DNA of 64,000 nt from Parabacteroides sp. FAFU027 (lineage in GTDB: Bacteria; Bacteroidota; Bacteroidia; Bacteroidales; UBA7332). Under the pieces are notes generated by a model that worked only from the letters and a program-made list of their open reading frames with translations, was not told the origin of the DNA and did no database searches. How positions within the stretch are numbered: position 1 is the stretch's first letter; each line of letters opens with the position of its first letter. The DNA lies in assembly GCF_022808675.1 (NCBI RefSeq), contig NZ_JAKZKV010000010.1:62001-126000 (forward strand). Reading direction: 5' to 3'. Position numbers and translations under genes: made by a program. Positions 20,822-29,145 of the stretch are shown here, piece by piece.

Positions 20822-21136
20822 CACTCCCATTGCTTAACCTTCGGATGTCATTGTTTGCCTGACGGAAGTCATTGTTTGAGTGACGGATGCCAATGTTTCA
20901 CTGACGGAAGTCATTGTTTGACCGTCGGATGCTATTGTTTAGGTGTCGTATGCCATTGTGTCATGTGCGAAGCCCACTGTGTAATTGATTTTTGCCATTG
21001 TGTCAGTGACGGAGGTCAATGTGCAACCGTTGCATGGGACTGTATCGATGACTTTAGTCACTGTGCGACTGTCGGAATGCATTGTACAGGTTACGCAGTC
21101 CATTGTTTAAGTTTCGCATGTGAATGTGATTATATA
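20822..21136. repeat. Degenerate tandem array, 15 units of exactly 21 bp
   Basis: Fifteen consecutive 21-bp units, with no insertion or deletion, fill the space between the GH51 terminator and the murA terminator. The consensus contains CATTGTTTGAGTGACGG. Positions 8, 10 and 11 of the unit (A-N-T-G) are the same in all 15 copies; other positions vary widely, most of all in the right half. One forward frame is open throughout and would read a heptad G-x-H-C-L-x-D with Cys in every copy. Its only ATG upstream (20804) lies inside the GH51 terminator, and there is no ribosome binding site, so I do not call a gene. Confidence 0.9.
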
Positions 21137-21142
21137 AAAGAA

Positions 21143-21187
21143 AAACCGCCTATCAGACAAGCAAGTCCGATAGGCGGTTTCTTTTTT
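21143..21187. terminator. Bidirectional terminator between the array and murA
   Basis: AAACCGCCTATC (21143-21154) pairs perfectly with GATAGGCGGTTT (21169-21180). A T-run follows on the plus strand and, read on the minus strand, another run follows for murA, whose stop is at 21204. Confidence 0.85.
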
Positions 21188-21203
21188 ATGTGGCACTTGA
21201 GTA

Positions 21204-22508
21204 TTACAATCGGGTAATCTTAGCACCCAATGCATTTAATCGTTTGTCAATATCCTGGTAACCACGGTCAATCTGGTCAATGTTATGGATGGTGCTGATG
21301 CCTTCAGCAGACATGGCAGCAATCAACAGTGCAATTCCTGCACGGATATCCGGTGAGGACATGGTGGCTGCACGAAGAGGATTCGTTTTAGCATTTCCGA
21401 TTACGGTAGCACGGTGCGGATCGCAAAGGATAATCTGAGCGCCCATGTCGATTAATTTATCTACGAAGAAGAGACGGCTTTCGAACATCTTCTGGTGAAT
21501 CAGCACGCTGCCTTTAGCCTGGGTAGCTACGACCAGAAATACGCTCAACAAGTCCGGTGTTAATCCCGGCCAGGGTGCATCGGCAACCGTCAGGATAGAA
21601 CCGTCGATAAAGGTATCAATCGTATAACAGTCCTGCTGAGGAATATGGATATCGTCACCTTGCAGTTCCATTTGAATACCCAGACGGCGGAAGCTGTCCG
21701 GAATCATGCCCAAATCAGGGTAGGAGACGTTTTTGATAGTCAGTTCAGAGCCGGTCATGGCAGCCATACCGATGAAGCTACCGATCTCAATCATATCAGG
21801 AAGAATCGTATGTTCACATCCCCACAACGATTCTACACCTTCGATGGTCAGCAGATTTGAGCCGATACCTTCGATATTGGCACCCATAGCATTCAGCATT
21901 TTGCAAAGCTGTTGCAGGTAAGGCTCACAGGCTGCATTGTAGATAGTGGTTTTACCTTCGGCCAATACAGCTGCCATCACGATGTTGGCAGTACCGGTTA
22001 CAGAAGCCTCATCGAGCAACATGTAAGTTCCTTTCAGCTTATCGGCTTTGATTTCGTATATCTGGCGGGTAGAATCGTAGTTAAAATCAGCTCCCAGTTT
22101 CTGGATACCAATGAAGTGGGTGTCCAGACGGCGACGGCCAATCTTGTCACCACCCGGTTTGGGGATAAGTGCTGAGCCGAAGCGGGCAACCAATGGTCCG
22201 ATAATCATGACCGAACCGCGCAATGAGGCACTTTTTTTTAGGAATTCATCTGATTTCAGGTAGTTGAGGTCAACGTTGTCTGCTTTGAAACTGTAGGTGT
22301 TTTCTCCCATTTTGGAGACTTTGACCCCCATTTCGCGTAACAGCTGAATCAGATTGTTGATATCGAGAATGTTCGGAATGTTATGGACGATCACCTCTTC
22401 CGGTGTCAGAAGGGTTGCACAAATAATCTGTAATGCTTCGTTTTTAGCTCCCTGAGGAGTAATGGAGCCGTGCAGACGGTGTCCGCCTTCAATAATAAAT
22501 GATCCCAT
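21204..22508 (-). CDS. murA: UDP-N-acetylglucosamine 1-carboxyvinyltransferase (MurA) with Asp at the catalytic Cys position
   Basis: The first committed step of peptidoglycan synthesis: transfer of enolpyruvate from PEP to UDP-GlcNAc in the cytoplasm. The protein of 434 aa has the EPSP-synthase fold with GAKNEALQI (substrate Lys) near the N-terminus and GPLVARFG before the active-site loop. The loop reads PKPGGDKIGRRRLDTH: Asp121 stands where E. coli MurA has Cys115. Cys-to-Asp enzymes are known to remain active and to resist fosfomycin in other phyla. The gene is followed by a strong terminator. Confidence 0.96.
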   Translation of the reverse strand: MGSFIIEGGHRLHGSITPQGAKNEALQIICATLLTPEEVIVHNIPNILDINNLIQLLREMGVKVSKMGENTYSFKADNVDLNYLKSDEFLKKSASLRGSVMIIGPLVARFGSALIPKPGGDKIGRRRLDTHFIGIQKLGADFNYDSTRQIYEIKADKLKGTYMLLDEASVTGTANIVMAAVLAEGKTTIYNAACEPYLQQLCKMLNAMGANIEGIGSNLLTIEGVESLWGCEHTILPDMIEIGSFIGMAAMTGSELTIKNVSYPDLGMIPDSFRRLGIQMELQGDDIHIPQQDCYTIDTFIDGSILTVADAPWPGLTPDLLSVFLVVATQAKGSVLIHQKMFESRLFFVDKLIDMGAQIILCDPHRATVIGNAKTNPLRAATMSSPDIRAGIALLIAAMSAEGISTIHNIDQIDRGYQDIDKRLNALGAKITRL

Positions 22509-22601
22509 GTTTATCGTTGAGTGACTATTATGTTATTAGCTTGTATTTTGCTTAAGGTGGGGAATTTAATTTCAGATTCTCAAATCCTCACATTTTCAAA
22601 T

Positions 22602-23198
22602 CTATTTTCCCTGACGTTTGATGTTGACTTTGTTACGGCGTACGAAAGCTTCTTTCGATTCCATCAATTTCATGAGTTCAGGAGTAACCTGTATTTTTCC
22701 ACCGGTATAATCGCAGAAATCCTCCAGAATTTTCTGGTCTTCCACATTGTCTTTATTCCAGGCAATGAAAGATTTCTTCATGTGGTTGACGATTAGTTTG
22801 ATCAGCTCCTCGCGCTCGCGTGAACCTTCCGGATAATCATCAATCTTTTTGATCATGGTTTCAATAACCAATCCGTAATGGCGGTATCTGATGCGGCTGG
22901 TTTTGTATGGAGCGTTATCAGGGTGTGTATAAAGGTTTTCCTTTTTTACGATTTCGTACGGATAGTCAATGTCCAGTTTGAAATCGGCCATAATGGCAAG
23001 GTGGTCCCAGAGTTTGTATTTGAAGTCCTCAACATTGCGCAGGTGTGGAAACATATTTCCCATCAGGTTAATGATGGTATTGGCACAACGGGTGCGTTCT
23101 GCTCTGTCTTCGATAGTCAGGGCATGATCCACCATGTTTTGGATATTACGTCCGTATTCGGGCAATACCAGTTTTTTGAGTTGAGTGAAGTATTCCAT
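22602..23198 (-). CDS. DUF4290 domain protein
   Basis: A 198-aa cytoplasmic protein of the Bacteroidetes-specific DUF4290 family, recognised from MEYFTQLKKLVLPEYGRNIQ and the following IINLMGNMFPHLRNVEDFKYKLWDHL. No signal peptide or membrane segment. Function unknown. It lies between tsaB and murA on the same strand, a neighbourhood that fits a housekeeping role, and may be cotranscribed with them (gaps of 48 and 93 bp). Confidence 0.85.
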   Translation of the reverse strand: MEYFTQLKKLVLPEYGRNIQNMVDHALTIEDRAERTRCANTIINLMGNMFPHLRNVEDFKYKLWDHLAIMADFKLDIDYPYEIVKKENLYTHPDNAPYKTSRIRYRHYGLVIETMIKKIDDYPEGSREREELIKLIVNHMKKSFIAWNKDNVEDQKILEDFCDYTGGKIQVTPELMKLMESKEAFVRRNKVNIKRQGK

Positions 23199-23246
23199 TT
23201 TATTAGGGAATGAGGGGGTGAAGGATTGAGGGATATGTTTCCCTTT

Positions 23247-23939
23247 TTAAAACACTTTATTCTTTGGAGTTGTAGCCACAAATTCTTTCAGGTAAAATGG
23301 CTCGAAATAGGCGACATCTACAAAGTTTTCTTTCCGAAAATCAATCTCGGCCAGTGCCATCATGTTGCTAGCTAATGGATCGATGCCGCTGACAAAGATG
23401 GCATTCGGATGCGTAATGGTCGAACGGCATTTATCAGCGCCATTTCCGAAGAAAATTACTTTTCCCTTTTCAAGATATTCAAGGTATGAATTTTCATCAA
23501 TGATATCTGCTGAAGTTGGTTTAACTTCGGCCAAAGAACGGTCATAGATGGTTGCAAATACTTCCATCCGGCGGGCGTCAATCATCGGGCAAAGCAAGGC
23601 TTCTTCATCGGTTGACGGGTCAAACAACAATGCACAAGCCATCACCTTCAGCGTAGGAATGGCAATCAGCGGGATGTTCAGCCCGTAGCAAAGACCTTTA
23701 GCGGTGGAAACACCGATGCGCAATCCGGTATAGGAACCCGGTCCGCAACTGACTGCCACTGCATCGAGCTTCAGCTCGTGAGCTTTGGCAAAATCAAGGG
23801 CTTCCTGTACAAATACGCCCAACTTTTCGGTATGTGAAGGACCTTCGTTGTCCTGTTGGTTGAAAATAACGGCGCCGTCTTTGGATAATGCTACCGAGCA
23901 GACTGGCGTAGAAGTTTCAATATTCAATATAACTGCCAT
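23247..23939 (-). CDS. tsaB: tRNA threonylcarbamoyladenosine biosynthesis protein TsaB
   Basis: Scaffold partner of TsaD in the synthesis of t6A37 on ANN-decoding tRNAs. The 230-aa protein has the ASKHA-fold N-terminus ILNIETSTPVCSVALSKDG, the TsaB motif VSCGPGSYTGLRIGVSTAKGL (here within residues 63-85), and a degenerate C-terminal half as usual. It is first in the minus-strand group tsaB-DUF4290-murA and faces yicC across a divergent promoter region. Confidence 0.93.
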   Translation of the reverse strand: MAVILNIETSTPVCSVALSKDGAVIFNQQDNEGPSHTEKLGVFVQEALDFAKAHELKLDAVAVSCGPGSYTGLRIGVSTAKGLCYGLNIPLIAIPTLKVMACALLFDPSTDEEALLCPMIDARRMEVFATIYDRSLAEVKPTSADIIDENSYLEYLEKGKVIFFGNGADKCRSTITHPNAIFVSGIDPLASNMMALAEIDFRKENFVDVAYFEPFYLKEFVATTPKNKVF

Positions 23940-24033
23940 GGGGCTTTCTTACAACGTGATAAGTTACTTTAGTTTTGTTCCCAAAAGGGATGACGGGAAG
24001 TTATTGTCCGGCATTCTTTAGTCGAACGGATTG

Positions 24034-24041
24034 CAAAGATA
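24034..24041 (-). promoter_or_regulatory. Likely -7 element of the tsaB transcript
   Basis: TATCTTTG on the minus strand, about 95 bp upstream of the tsaB start, fits TAnnTTTG. The -33 region is not clear. Confidence 0.45.
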
Positions 24042-24083
24042 TATTTTTTTGCCGTTAGTATCGGTTTAGTGAACTATAAAAAC

Positions 24084-24091
24084 TACTTTTG
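24084..24091 (+). promoter_or_regulatory. Likely -7 element of the yicC-gmk transcript
   Basis: TACTTTTG matches TAnnTTTG exactly and lies 31 bp before the yicC start, divergent from the tsaB promoter. The -33 box is weak. Confidence 0.55.
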
Positions 24092-24122
24092 CACCTACTT
24101 TTAAACAAATTATGATAGCACA

Positions 24123-24995
24123 ATGATTCTATCCATGACTGGTTTCGGCAAAGCGGTTGCCGAGTTTCCCACAAAACGTGTTACCGTTGAGGTTAAGTCT
24201 TTAAACAGTAAACAATTGGATTTGTCAACCCGTATTCCCGGTCTCTATCGGGAGAAAGAGATGGAAATCCGCAACGAGCTTTCGCAGTTGATCGAGCGGG
24301 GAAAGGTAGATTTCTCCATTTACATTGAAAATCTGGGCAAAGAGAGTTCGACTCAAATCAATGCGTCGGTTGTGGATAGCTATATCAAACAGATATCGAA
24401 TATTGCTGAAAACAGCGGTGTTGCCCTGCCTGCTGATTGGTTTTCAGTGGTACTTCGCCTGCCTGAAGCGCTTAAGACCGAGATTCAGGAGCTGGATGAA
24501 GAGGAATGGAAAGGCGTGCATGATGCAATTGTCAGAGCCGCGAAGCAGTTGATTGATTTCCGCAAGCAAGAAGGAGCTGGACTCCAAACCTTGTTGGGAC
24601 AAAAGATCGAAGCTATCTCTTCTTTGCTCAAAGAGGTGGATAACTACGAAGGGGAGCGCATCGAACGCGTTAAAACCCGTCTTGCAGAAGGTCTTGCCAA
24701 GTTGGAGAATGTAGATTATGACCGCAACCGTTTTGAGCAGGAGCTGATTTTCTACATCGAAAAGCTGGATGTCAACGAAGAGAAGCACCGTCTTGCTCAT
24801 CACCTGAAATATTTCCTCGAGACTATGGATCACACTCACGGTCAGGGTAAGAAACTGGGCTTTATCAGCCAGGAGATTGGCCGCGAGATTAATACCTTGG
24901 GTTCCAAATCCAATCATGCTGAGATGCAGAAGATTGTTGTTCGTATGAAGGATGAATTGGAACAAATCAAGGAACAAGTATTGAATGTGCTTTAA
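24123..24995 (+). CDS. YicC/YloC-family endoribonuclease
   Basis: A 290-aa cytoplasmic protein with the family start SMTGFGKAVAEFPTKRVTVEVKSLNSKQLD and the conserved C-terminal block HRLAHHLKYFLETMD to LGFISQEIGREINTLGSKSN. Homologues are reported as endoribonucleases acting on small RNAs or structured RNA. It lies 56 bp upstream of gmk, the usual order in Bacteroidetes. Confidence 0.93.
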   Translation: MILSMTGFGKAVAEFPTKRVTVEVKSLNSKQLDLSTRIPGLYREKEMEIRNELSQLIERGKVDFSIYIENLGKESSTQINASVVDSYIKQISNIAENSGVALPADWFSVVLRLPEALKTEIQELDEEEWKGVHDAIVRAAKQLIDFRKQEGAGLQTLLGQKIEAISSLLKEVDNYEGERIERVKTRLAEGLAKLENVDYDRNRFEQELIFYIEKLDVNEEKHRLAHHLKYFLETMDHTHGQGKKLGFISQEIGREINTLGSKSNHAEMQKIVVRMKDELEQIKEQVLNVL

Positions 24996-25009
24996 TGATC
25001 TTCATTTCT

Positions 25010-25046
25010 TAGTGAAACTTTGTGCCCTTAGTGTCTTAGTGGTAAT
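25010..25046 (+). repeat. Short low-complexity repeat element between yicC and gmk
   Basis: CTTAGTGAAACTTTGTGCCC and the following CTTAGTGTCTTAGTGGT contain three CTTAGTG units. This wording resembles a dispersed sequence common in Bacteroidetes intergenic regions; the link is from memory and not checked. Confidence 0.4.
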
Positions 25047-25051
25047 ATAAT

Positions 25052-25618
25052 ATGAATTCAAAAATCGTCATCTTTTCCGCACCATCCGGTTCCGGGAAAT
25101 CAACCATAATCAACTATCTACTCACGCAGAACCTGAATCTTGCGTTCTCCATTTCGGCAACCAGCCGTGAGCCGCGGGGTACGGAGCAGCACGGCGTAGA
25201 ATACTATTTCCTTTCTCCCGAAGAGTTTCGTACAAAGATTGCTGCCGGTGAATTTCTCGAATATGAAGAGGTATATACCGACCGCTATTACGGTACGTTA
25301 AAGTCAGAAGTGGATCGCATCCTGAATGACGGACATCATGTCGTTTTCGATGTGGATGTATTGGGTGGAGTCAATATCAAGAAGTATTACGGTGAGCGTG
25401 CTTTATCTGTATTCATTCAACCTCCAAGCATTGAGGAGCTGCGTAATCGGTTGGTATTTCGTAACACTGATGCCGCAGAGGTGATTGATTCACGTATTGA
25501 CCGCGCTGAGTTTGAGCTGGGTTTTGCTTCTCAGTTTGATGTGGTGATTGTCAATGACGATCTGGAAAAGGCAAAAGCCGAAACGTTGACGGTTTTGAAA
25601 AACTTTTTTGAAAAATAA
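25052..25618 (+). CDS. gmk: Guanylate kinase
   Basis: Phosphorylates GMP to GDP with ATP in nucleotide synthesis. The P-loop is APSGSGKSTIINYL at residues 10-23, the GMP-binding region is SATSREPRGTEQHGVEYYF, and the Asp-rich motif VVFDVDVLGGVNIK follows. The length of 188 aa is typical. It is followed by a small stem-loop. Confidence 0.97.
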   Translation: MNSKIVIFSAPSGSGKSTIINYLLTQNLNLAFSISATSREPRGTEQHGVEYYFLSPEEFRTKIAAGEFLEYEEVYTDRYYGTLKSEVDRILNDGHHVVFDVDVLGGVNIKKYYGERALSVFIQPPSIEELRNRLVFRNTDAAEVIDSRIDRAEFELGFASQFDVVIVNDDLEKAKAETLTVLKNFFEK

Positions 25619-25619
25619 G

Positions 25620-25646
25620 ATAGCCTTTTCTTTCAAAGGCTATTTA
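25620..25646 (+). terminator. Weak terminator after gmk
   Basis: ATAGCCTTT pairs with AAAGGCTAT across a 6-nt loop, starting right at the gmk stop. Only TTTATG follows, so termination may be partial. Confidence 0.55.
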
Positions 25647-25708
25647 TGTATAACCTTATAAATAAACACGTTTTCCCTTGAAAATAGGGCGTGGTTCCTT
25701 TAACTGCT

Positions 25709-26413
25709 ATGTTTATTTTTCGTTGGATCAGAAATCTGATTATCCTTTTCTTCGCTTCATCAATCCTGATGGTTTTGGTCTATCGGGTGGTGCCGGTATA
25801 TTTTACACCGTTGATGTTTATCCGTGTATTTCAGCAGATGGCCGATGGTGAGGCTCCGAAACTGCATCACAAATGGGTGCCGCTCGAAGATATTTCTCCG
25901 AAACTGCCCCGTGCAGTGATTGCATCCGAAGATAATCTTTTTATGAAACACCACGGTTTTGACTTCAACCAGATTGAGAAAGCCGTTGCTGAGAATAAAC
26001 GTCGCAAGAAAGCTCGTGGAGCCAGTACCATTTCCCAACAGACAGCTAAAAACGTCTTCCTTTGGCCGACCAGCTCCTTTATCCGCAAAGGCTTTGAGGT
26101 ATATTTTACCGTATTGATTGAATTTGTGTGGGGGAAAGAGCGCATCATGGAGGTTTATCTCAACTCTATCGAGATGGGGGATGGAATCTATGGTGCAGAG
26201 AGCGTGGCCCAACTTCATTTTGATAAGTCAGCTAAGGATTTAACCTCATCAGAAGCTGCTACTATTGCCGCCACTTTACCTAATCCTATTCGATTCAATT
26301 CAGCACATCCTTCTGCTTATATCCGGAAGCGTCGGGAACAGATTGTTCGCCAGATGCCGCACATGGGTAAGATTGATTTTCTGGATAAACACAAAAGGAA
26401 GAAAAACGATTAA
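25709..26413 (+). CDS. mtgA: Monofunctional peptidoglycan glycosyltransferase (GT51)
   Basis: Polymerises lipid II into glycan strands at the outer face of the inner membrane. The ATG at 25709 ([12 protein letters not shown]) is preferred to a GTG at 25691. An N-terminal membrane anchor (residues 3-25) is followed by the GT51 domain with the catalytic Glu motif [14 protein letters not shown], the second motif [18 protein letters not shown] and [17 protein letters not shown]. No transpeptidase domain. It lies 15 bp before lipB, so the two are likely cotranscribed. Confidence 0.94.
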   Translation: MFIFRWIRNLIILFFASSILMVLVYRVVPVYFTPLMFIRVFQQMADGEAPKLHHKWVPLEDISPKLPRAVIASEDNLFMKHHGFDFNQIEKAVAENKRRKKARGASTISQQTAKNVFLWPTSSFIRKGFEVYFTVLIEFVWGKERIMEVYLNSIEMGDGIYGAESVAQLHFDKSAKDLTSSEAATIAATLPNPIRFNSAHPSAYIRKRREQIVRQMPHMGKIDFLDKHKRKKND

Positions 26414-26427
26414 TCCGATATTTAACC

Positions 26428-27123
26428 GTGTCATCAGATATTCAGCATAGTGAAGCATTCGACTTCCGGGATTGGAGAACGACCGATTACCGGGAAGCGT
26501 GGGACAGGCAGAAAGAGATCTTCGATGCTGCCGTCTCAGCTAAACTTGCGGCTGGAAAAGCACAGAACACTCTGATATTTTGCGAACATCCTCCGGTGAT
26601 TACTATCGGTAAAAGCGGGGACAAAGCCAATCTGCTCTTTACCGGTGAACGGTTGGCGCAACGGGGTGTCGCTTTCTACGAGATTGATCGGGGAGGCGAT
26701 GTGACCTTCCACGGTCCCGGCCAGATAGTCGGTTATCCCATCTTCGACCTCGAACAGTTCCATCTCGGGCTGAAACAATACATCATGTTACTTGAAGAGT
26801 CTATTATCCGTCTGCTTGCTCTGTACGGATTAAAAGGCGAGCGGTTGGAGTCGGCTACCGGAGTCTGGCTTGACACCGACAATCCCCAACGCACGCGCAA
26901 GATTTGTGCCATTGGAGTACGCAGTAGCCGTTATGTGACCATGCATGGTTTTGCGTTGAATGTCAATACCGACCTTTCCTATTTCTCTCTCATTCATCCT
27001 TGTGGCTTTATCGATAAAGGGGTGACCTCCCTGCAAAACGAACTGGGGCTCCCCCTCGATATGGAGATGGTAAAAACGCAGCTTCTCGCAATTATGCAGG
27101 AGTTGTTTGTGATTCCTTTATAA
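26428..27123 (+). CDS. lipB: Octanoyltransferase LipB
   Basis: Transfers octanoate from acyl carrier protein to lipoyl domains, the first step of endogenous lipoate synthesis. Family motifs are CEHPPVITIGKSG, YEIDRGGDVTFHGPGQIVGYP-like sequence, KICAIGVR with the catalytic Lys, and the nucleophile Cys in LIHPCGFIDKGVTSL. The start codon is GTG; an in-frame TAA lies just upstream, so no earlier start is possible. Its 3' end overlaps the convergent cobS gene by 6 bp. Confidence 0.95.
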   Translation: MSSDIQHSEAFDFRDWRTTDYREAWDRQKEIFDAAVSAKLAAGKAQNTLIFCEHPPVITIGKSGDKANLLFTGERLAQRGVAFYEIDRGGDVTFHGPGQIVGYPIFDLEQFHLGLKQYIMLLEESIIRLLALYGLKGERLESATGVWLDTDNPQRTRKICAIGVRSSRYVTMHGFALNVNTDLSYFSLIHPCGFIDKGVTSLQNELGLPLDMEMVKTQLLAIMQELFVIPL

Positions 27124-27873
27124 GCTATTCAGCAATCCTACCGCCCCCAGATAAAACATCACCTCGCAAAGCAGCGTTGTTGCTCCGCAGATGTCTCCCG
27201 TATAACCCTGTATCTTCTTTTTGATGTAGAGATAGATAAATGCCATCATCGCCAGTGACAATATTCCGGCACACCAAAGCTTCACCGGTAGAAACAATAC
27301 CATCGGTAATAATCCGAATACCAATACTCCAATTATCCCGATAAATGTCAGTTTATCGTAAATGGTTTTTGCCTTGCTTTCGCTCTCTTTGCGGGCGTAG
27401 GGGAGGTAGTTGATCATCAGTGCCGTGAGCATCTTGGATAATGGATCGGCGGAGAAGATTAATAGCATGGCAGTCTTTGCCGGGACGGAGGCCAGCAGAT
27501 TGACCAGCAACAGGTAATAGACCACAATCCCGATCAGGGCGTAGCTGCCCACGTGCGAATCTTTCATGATGCGCAGGATGTCGTCTTTGGTCCGCCCGCC
27601 ACCGAAACCATCGAAGAAATCTCCCAGTCCGTCTTCGTGGAAAGCTCCCGTCAGTAACAGTCGAACAACGAATGCCAGTATCACGGCTACCACCGGTGGG
27701 ACCAGAAAAGAGGATCCCCACAATGTCAGTCCCGTGATTCCTCCTGTAATCCATCCGGTCAATGGCCAGTATCCGATGATTTTGCGGAAGGCTTCTCCGG
27801 GGATTTCCACGAGTTTCCATAAGGGAATGCGGGTAAAGAAGGTGATGGCGGCGAGGAGAGAGAAGGGATACAT
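27118..27873 (-). CDS. cobS: Adenosylcobinamide-GDP ribazoletransferase (cobalamin synthase)
   Basis: Joins adenosylcobinamide-GDP and alpha-ribazole (or its phosphate) at the inner membrane in the last stage of cobalamin assembly. The start at 27873 (MYPFSLLAAITFFTRIP) matches family N-termini better than an ATG at 27903. The motifs AFHEDGLGDFFDGFGGG and YALIGIVVYYLL are seen, with several membrane helices. It is the last gene of the minus-strand cobalamin cluster and sits 6 bp after an AT-rich gene of unknown role. Confidence 0.95.
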   Translation of the reverse strand: MYPFSLLAAITFFTRIPLWKLVEIPGEAFRKIIGYWPLTGWITGGITGLTLWGSSFLVPPVVAVILAFVVRLLLTGAFHEDGLGDFFDGFGGGRTKDDILRIMKDSHVGSYALIGIVVYYLLLVNLLASVPAKTAMLLIFSADPLSKMLTALMINYLPYARKESESKAKTIYDKLTFIGIIGVLVFGLLPMVLFLPVKLWCAGILSLAMMAFIYLYIKKKIQGYTGDICGATTLLCEVMFYLGAVGLLNSL

Positions 27874-27878
27874 GCGAT

Positions 27879-29087
27879 TTATAATTTTTGTCTTCCAATG
27901 CATAATCCAGAAGTACTTTGAAGTATGTCAGTTTTCATTTTAAAATGAATATACTGAGTGTCTTTTAAGTTTGAAGATAATGTAATGTTTAAAGAATCCT
28001 TCATATCAGACTTTCTCCATTCATTTTTTGATTTTTTGCAGTCCAAGATCAAACTCTGAGTAAATGGTACGGTTTTAATTTCCAAGATTCTATTAAAATC
28101 TTGACTGATGATTATATCTACAATATCTTTTGATATTCCCAAAAAGAATATATGAGAATCATAGGAGTATGTGTTACCTAATATTTCTTTTTCGAGATTA
28201 TACGCTTTAAAGTTGACAAAGCTTTCCGATAATTCAATTTTATTAAACCCCCCATTGACAAGAGGTACTTTATTTAAATGCATATAGTCATTCGTATTTT
28301 CAATCGCTTTTATTCTATCAGCTAACGCAATGGTTAAATGAGATCTTTCTGTAATATATCGAATTATTGAATGATAGAAATATAGTCTTTTCAATAACCT
28401 CGTTTTTTTAGGAGAAATATCAAAACTTCTGATAGGAGGATCAACTAACCATGCTTGTAAGTTATGATTTCTGTCAGCAACAGTTATAATACCAATATTG
28501 GTATTATTTGAGATAGGACGTCTATTGATGAATTTGGGATCTAGTTTTTTTCCAATAATACTATTCTTGTGATTTGAAACTGAACTACTTTTTTTTGAGT
28601 TGTCAGGAATTATACTTCCCTTTGTTTCAATATTAATGAAGCGTTCTTCTAATGAAGAGATTCTATTAAAGTCAAAATCTTTGTGTTTACTAATTGGTAT
28701 TTTGGTCCAATCTGCTTGCGTGAAGCCATACAGTGTACTTGCTACAGATAAGCCACCTGCAATTCCTATCATTTCAGATACATCGTTTGCTTCAATGATT
28801 TCACCAGGAAATTTGTTTATTAAAGCACCTCTTTCATCAAGTTCCAAATATAGATCATAATGTCCCCAATTCTGGGCCATTTCTTTCAAATCAATAAAAG
28901 AGCTTTCTTTCCCATTTAAAGAGTGCTTATGTCTAAAGAAAGCATATGTTTTAAAGTCTTCAAGTGGAATGCTAATTGTTTTCCCAGCTATTTTTTCAAT
29001 GACATCAAAGTCTTTTGGGAAATTGTTTTGTATTAGACCTTTTTGTTCTTGGTCATAATAATCGATTCTTATTTTAACTGATGCCAT
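27879..29087 (-). CDS. AT-rich hypothetical protein inserted in the cobalamin cluster
   Basis: A 402-aa protein I do not recognise. There is no signal peptide or clear membrane segment. A short stretch around Glu154-Lys156 (FINIETKGS) followed by a strand-like AWLVDPPI recalls the E-x-K of PD-(D/E)XK nucleases, but this is a weak hint. Base composition is unlike its neighbours: 16 of 60 bases are G or C at 28081-28140 against 36 of 60 in cobT at 29581-29640. It lies between cobT (58 bp) and cobS (6 bp) on the same strand, so it is probably transcribed with them but acquired separately. Confidence 0.7.
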   Translation of the reverse strand: MASVKIRIDYYDQEQKGLIQNNFPKDFDVIEKIAGKTISIPLEDFKTYAFFRHKHSLNGKESSFIDLKEMAQNWGHYDLYLELDERGALINKFPGEIIEANDVSEMIGIAGGLSVASTLYGFTQADWTKIPISKHKDFDFNRISSLEERFINIETKGSIIPDNSKKSSSVSNHKNSIIGKKLDPKFINRRPISNNTNIGIITVADRNHNLQAWLVDPPIRSFDISPKKTRLLKRLYFYHSIIRYITERSHLTIALADRIKAIENTNDYMHLNKVPLVNGGFNKIELSESFVNFKAYNLEKEILGNTYSYDSHIFFLGISKDIVDIIISQDFNRILEIKTVPFTQSLILDCKKSKNEWRKSDMKDSLNITLSSNLKDTQYIHFKMKTDILQSTSGLCIGRQKL

Positions 29088-29145
29088 TTTTGTGTAATGA
29101 TAAGTTATTGATTTAAATGCATATATATTGAAGGAAGGCCTCCCC

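Noticed and set aside
20804-21217. 137-residue Cys/His-rich open frame
   Set aside because: It is the 21-bp array read in one frame. Its ATG lies in the GH51 terminator, there is no ribosome site, and it runs into the murA terminator. Kept only as a finding.
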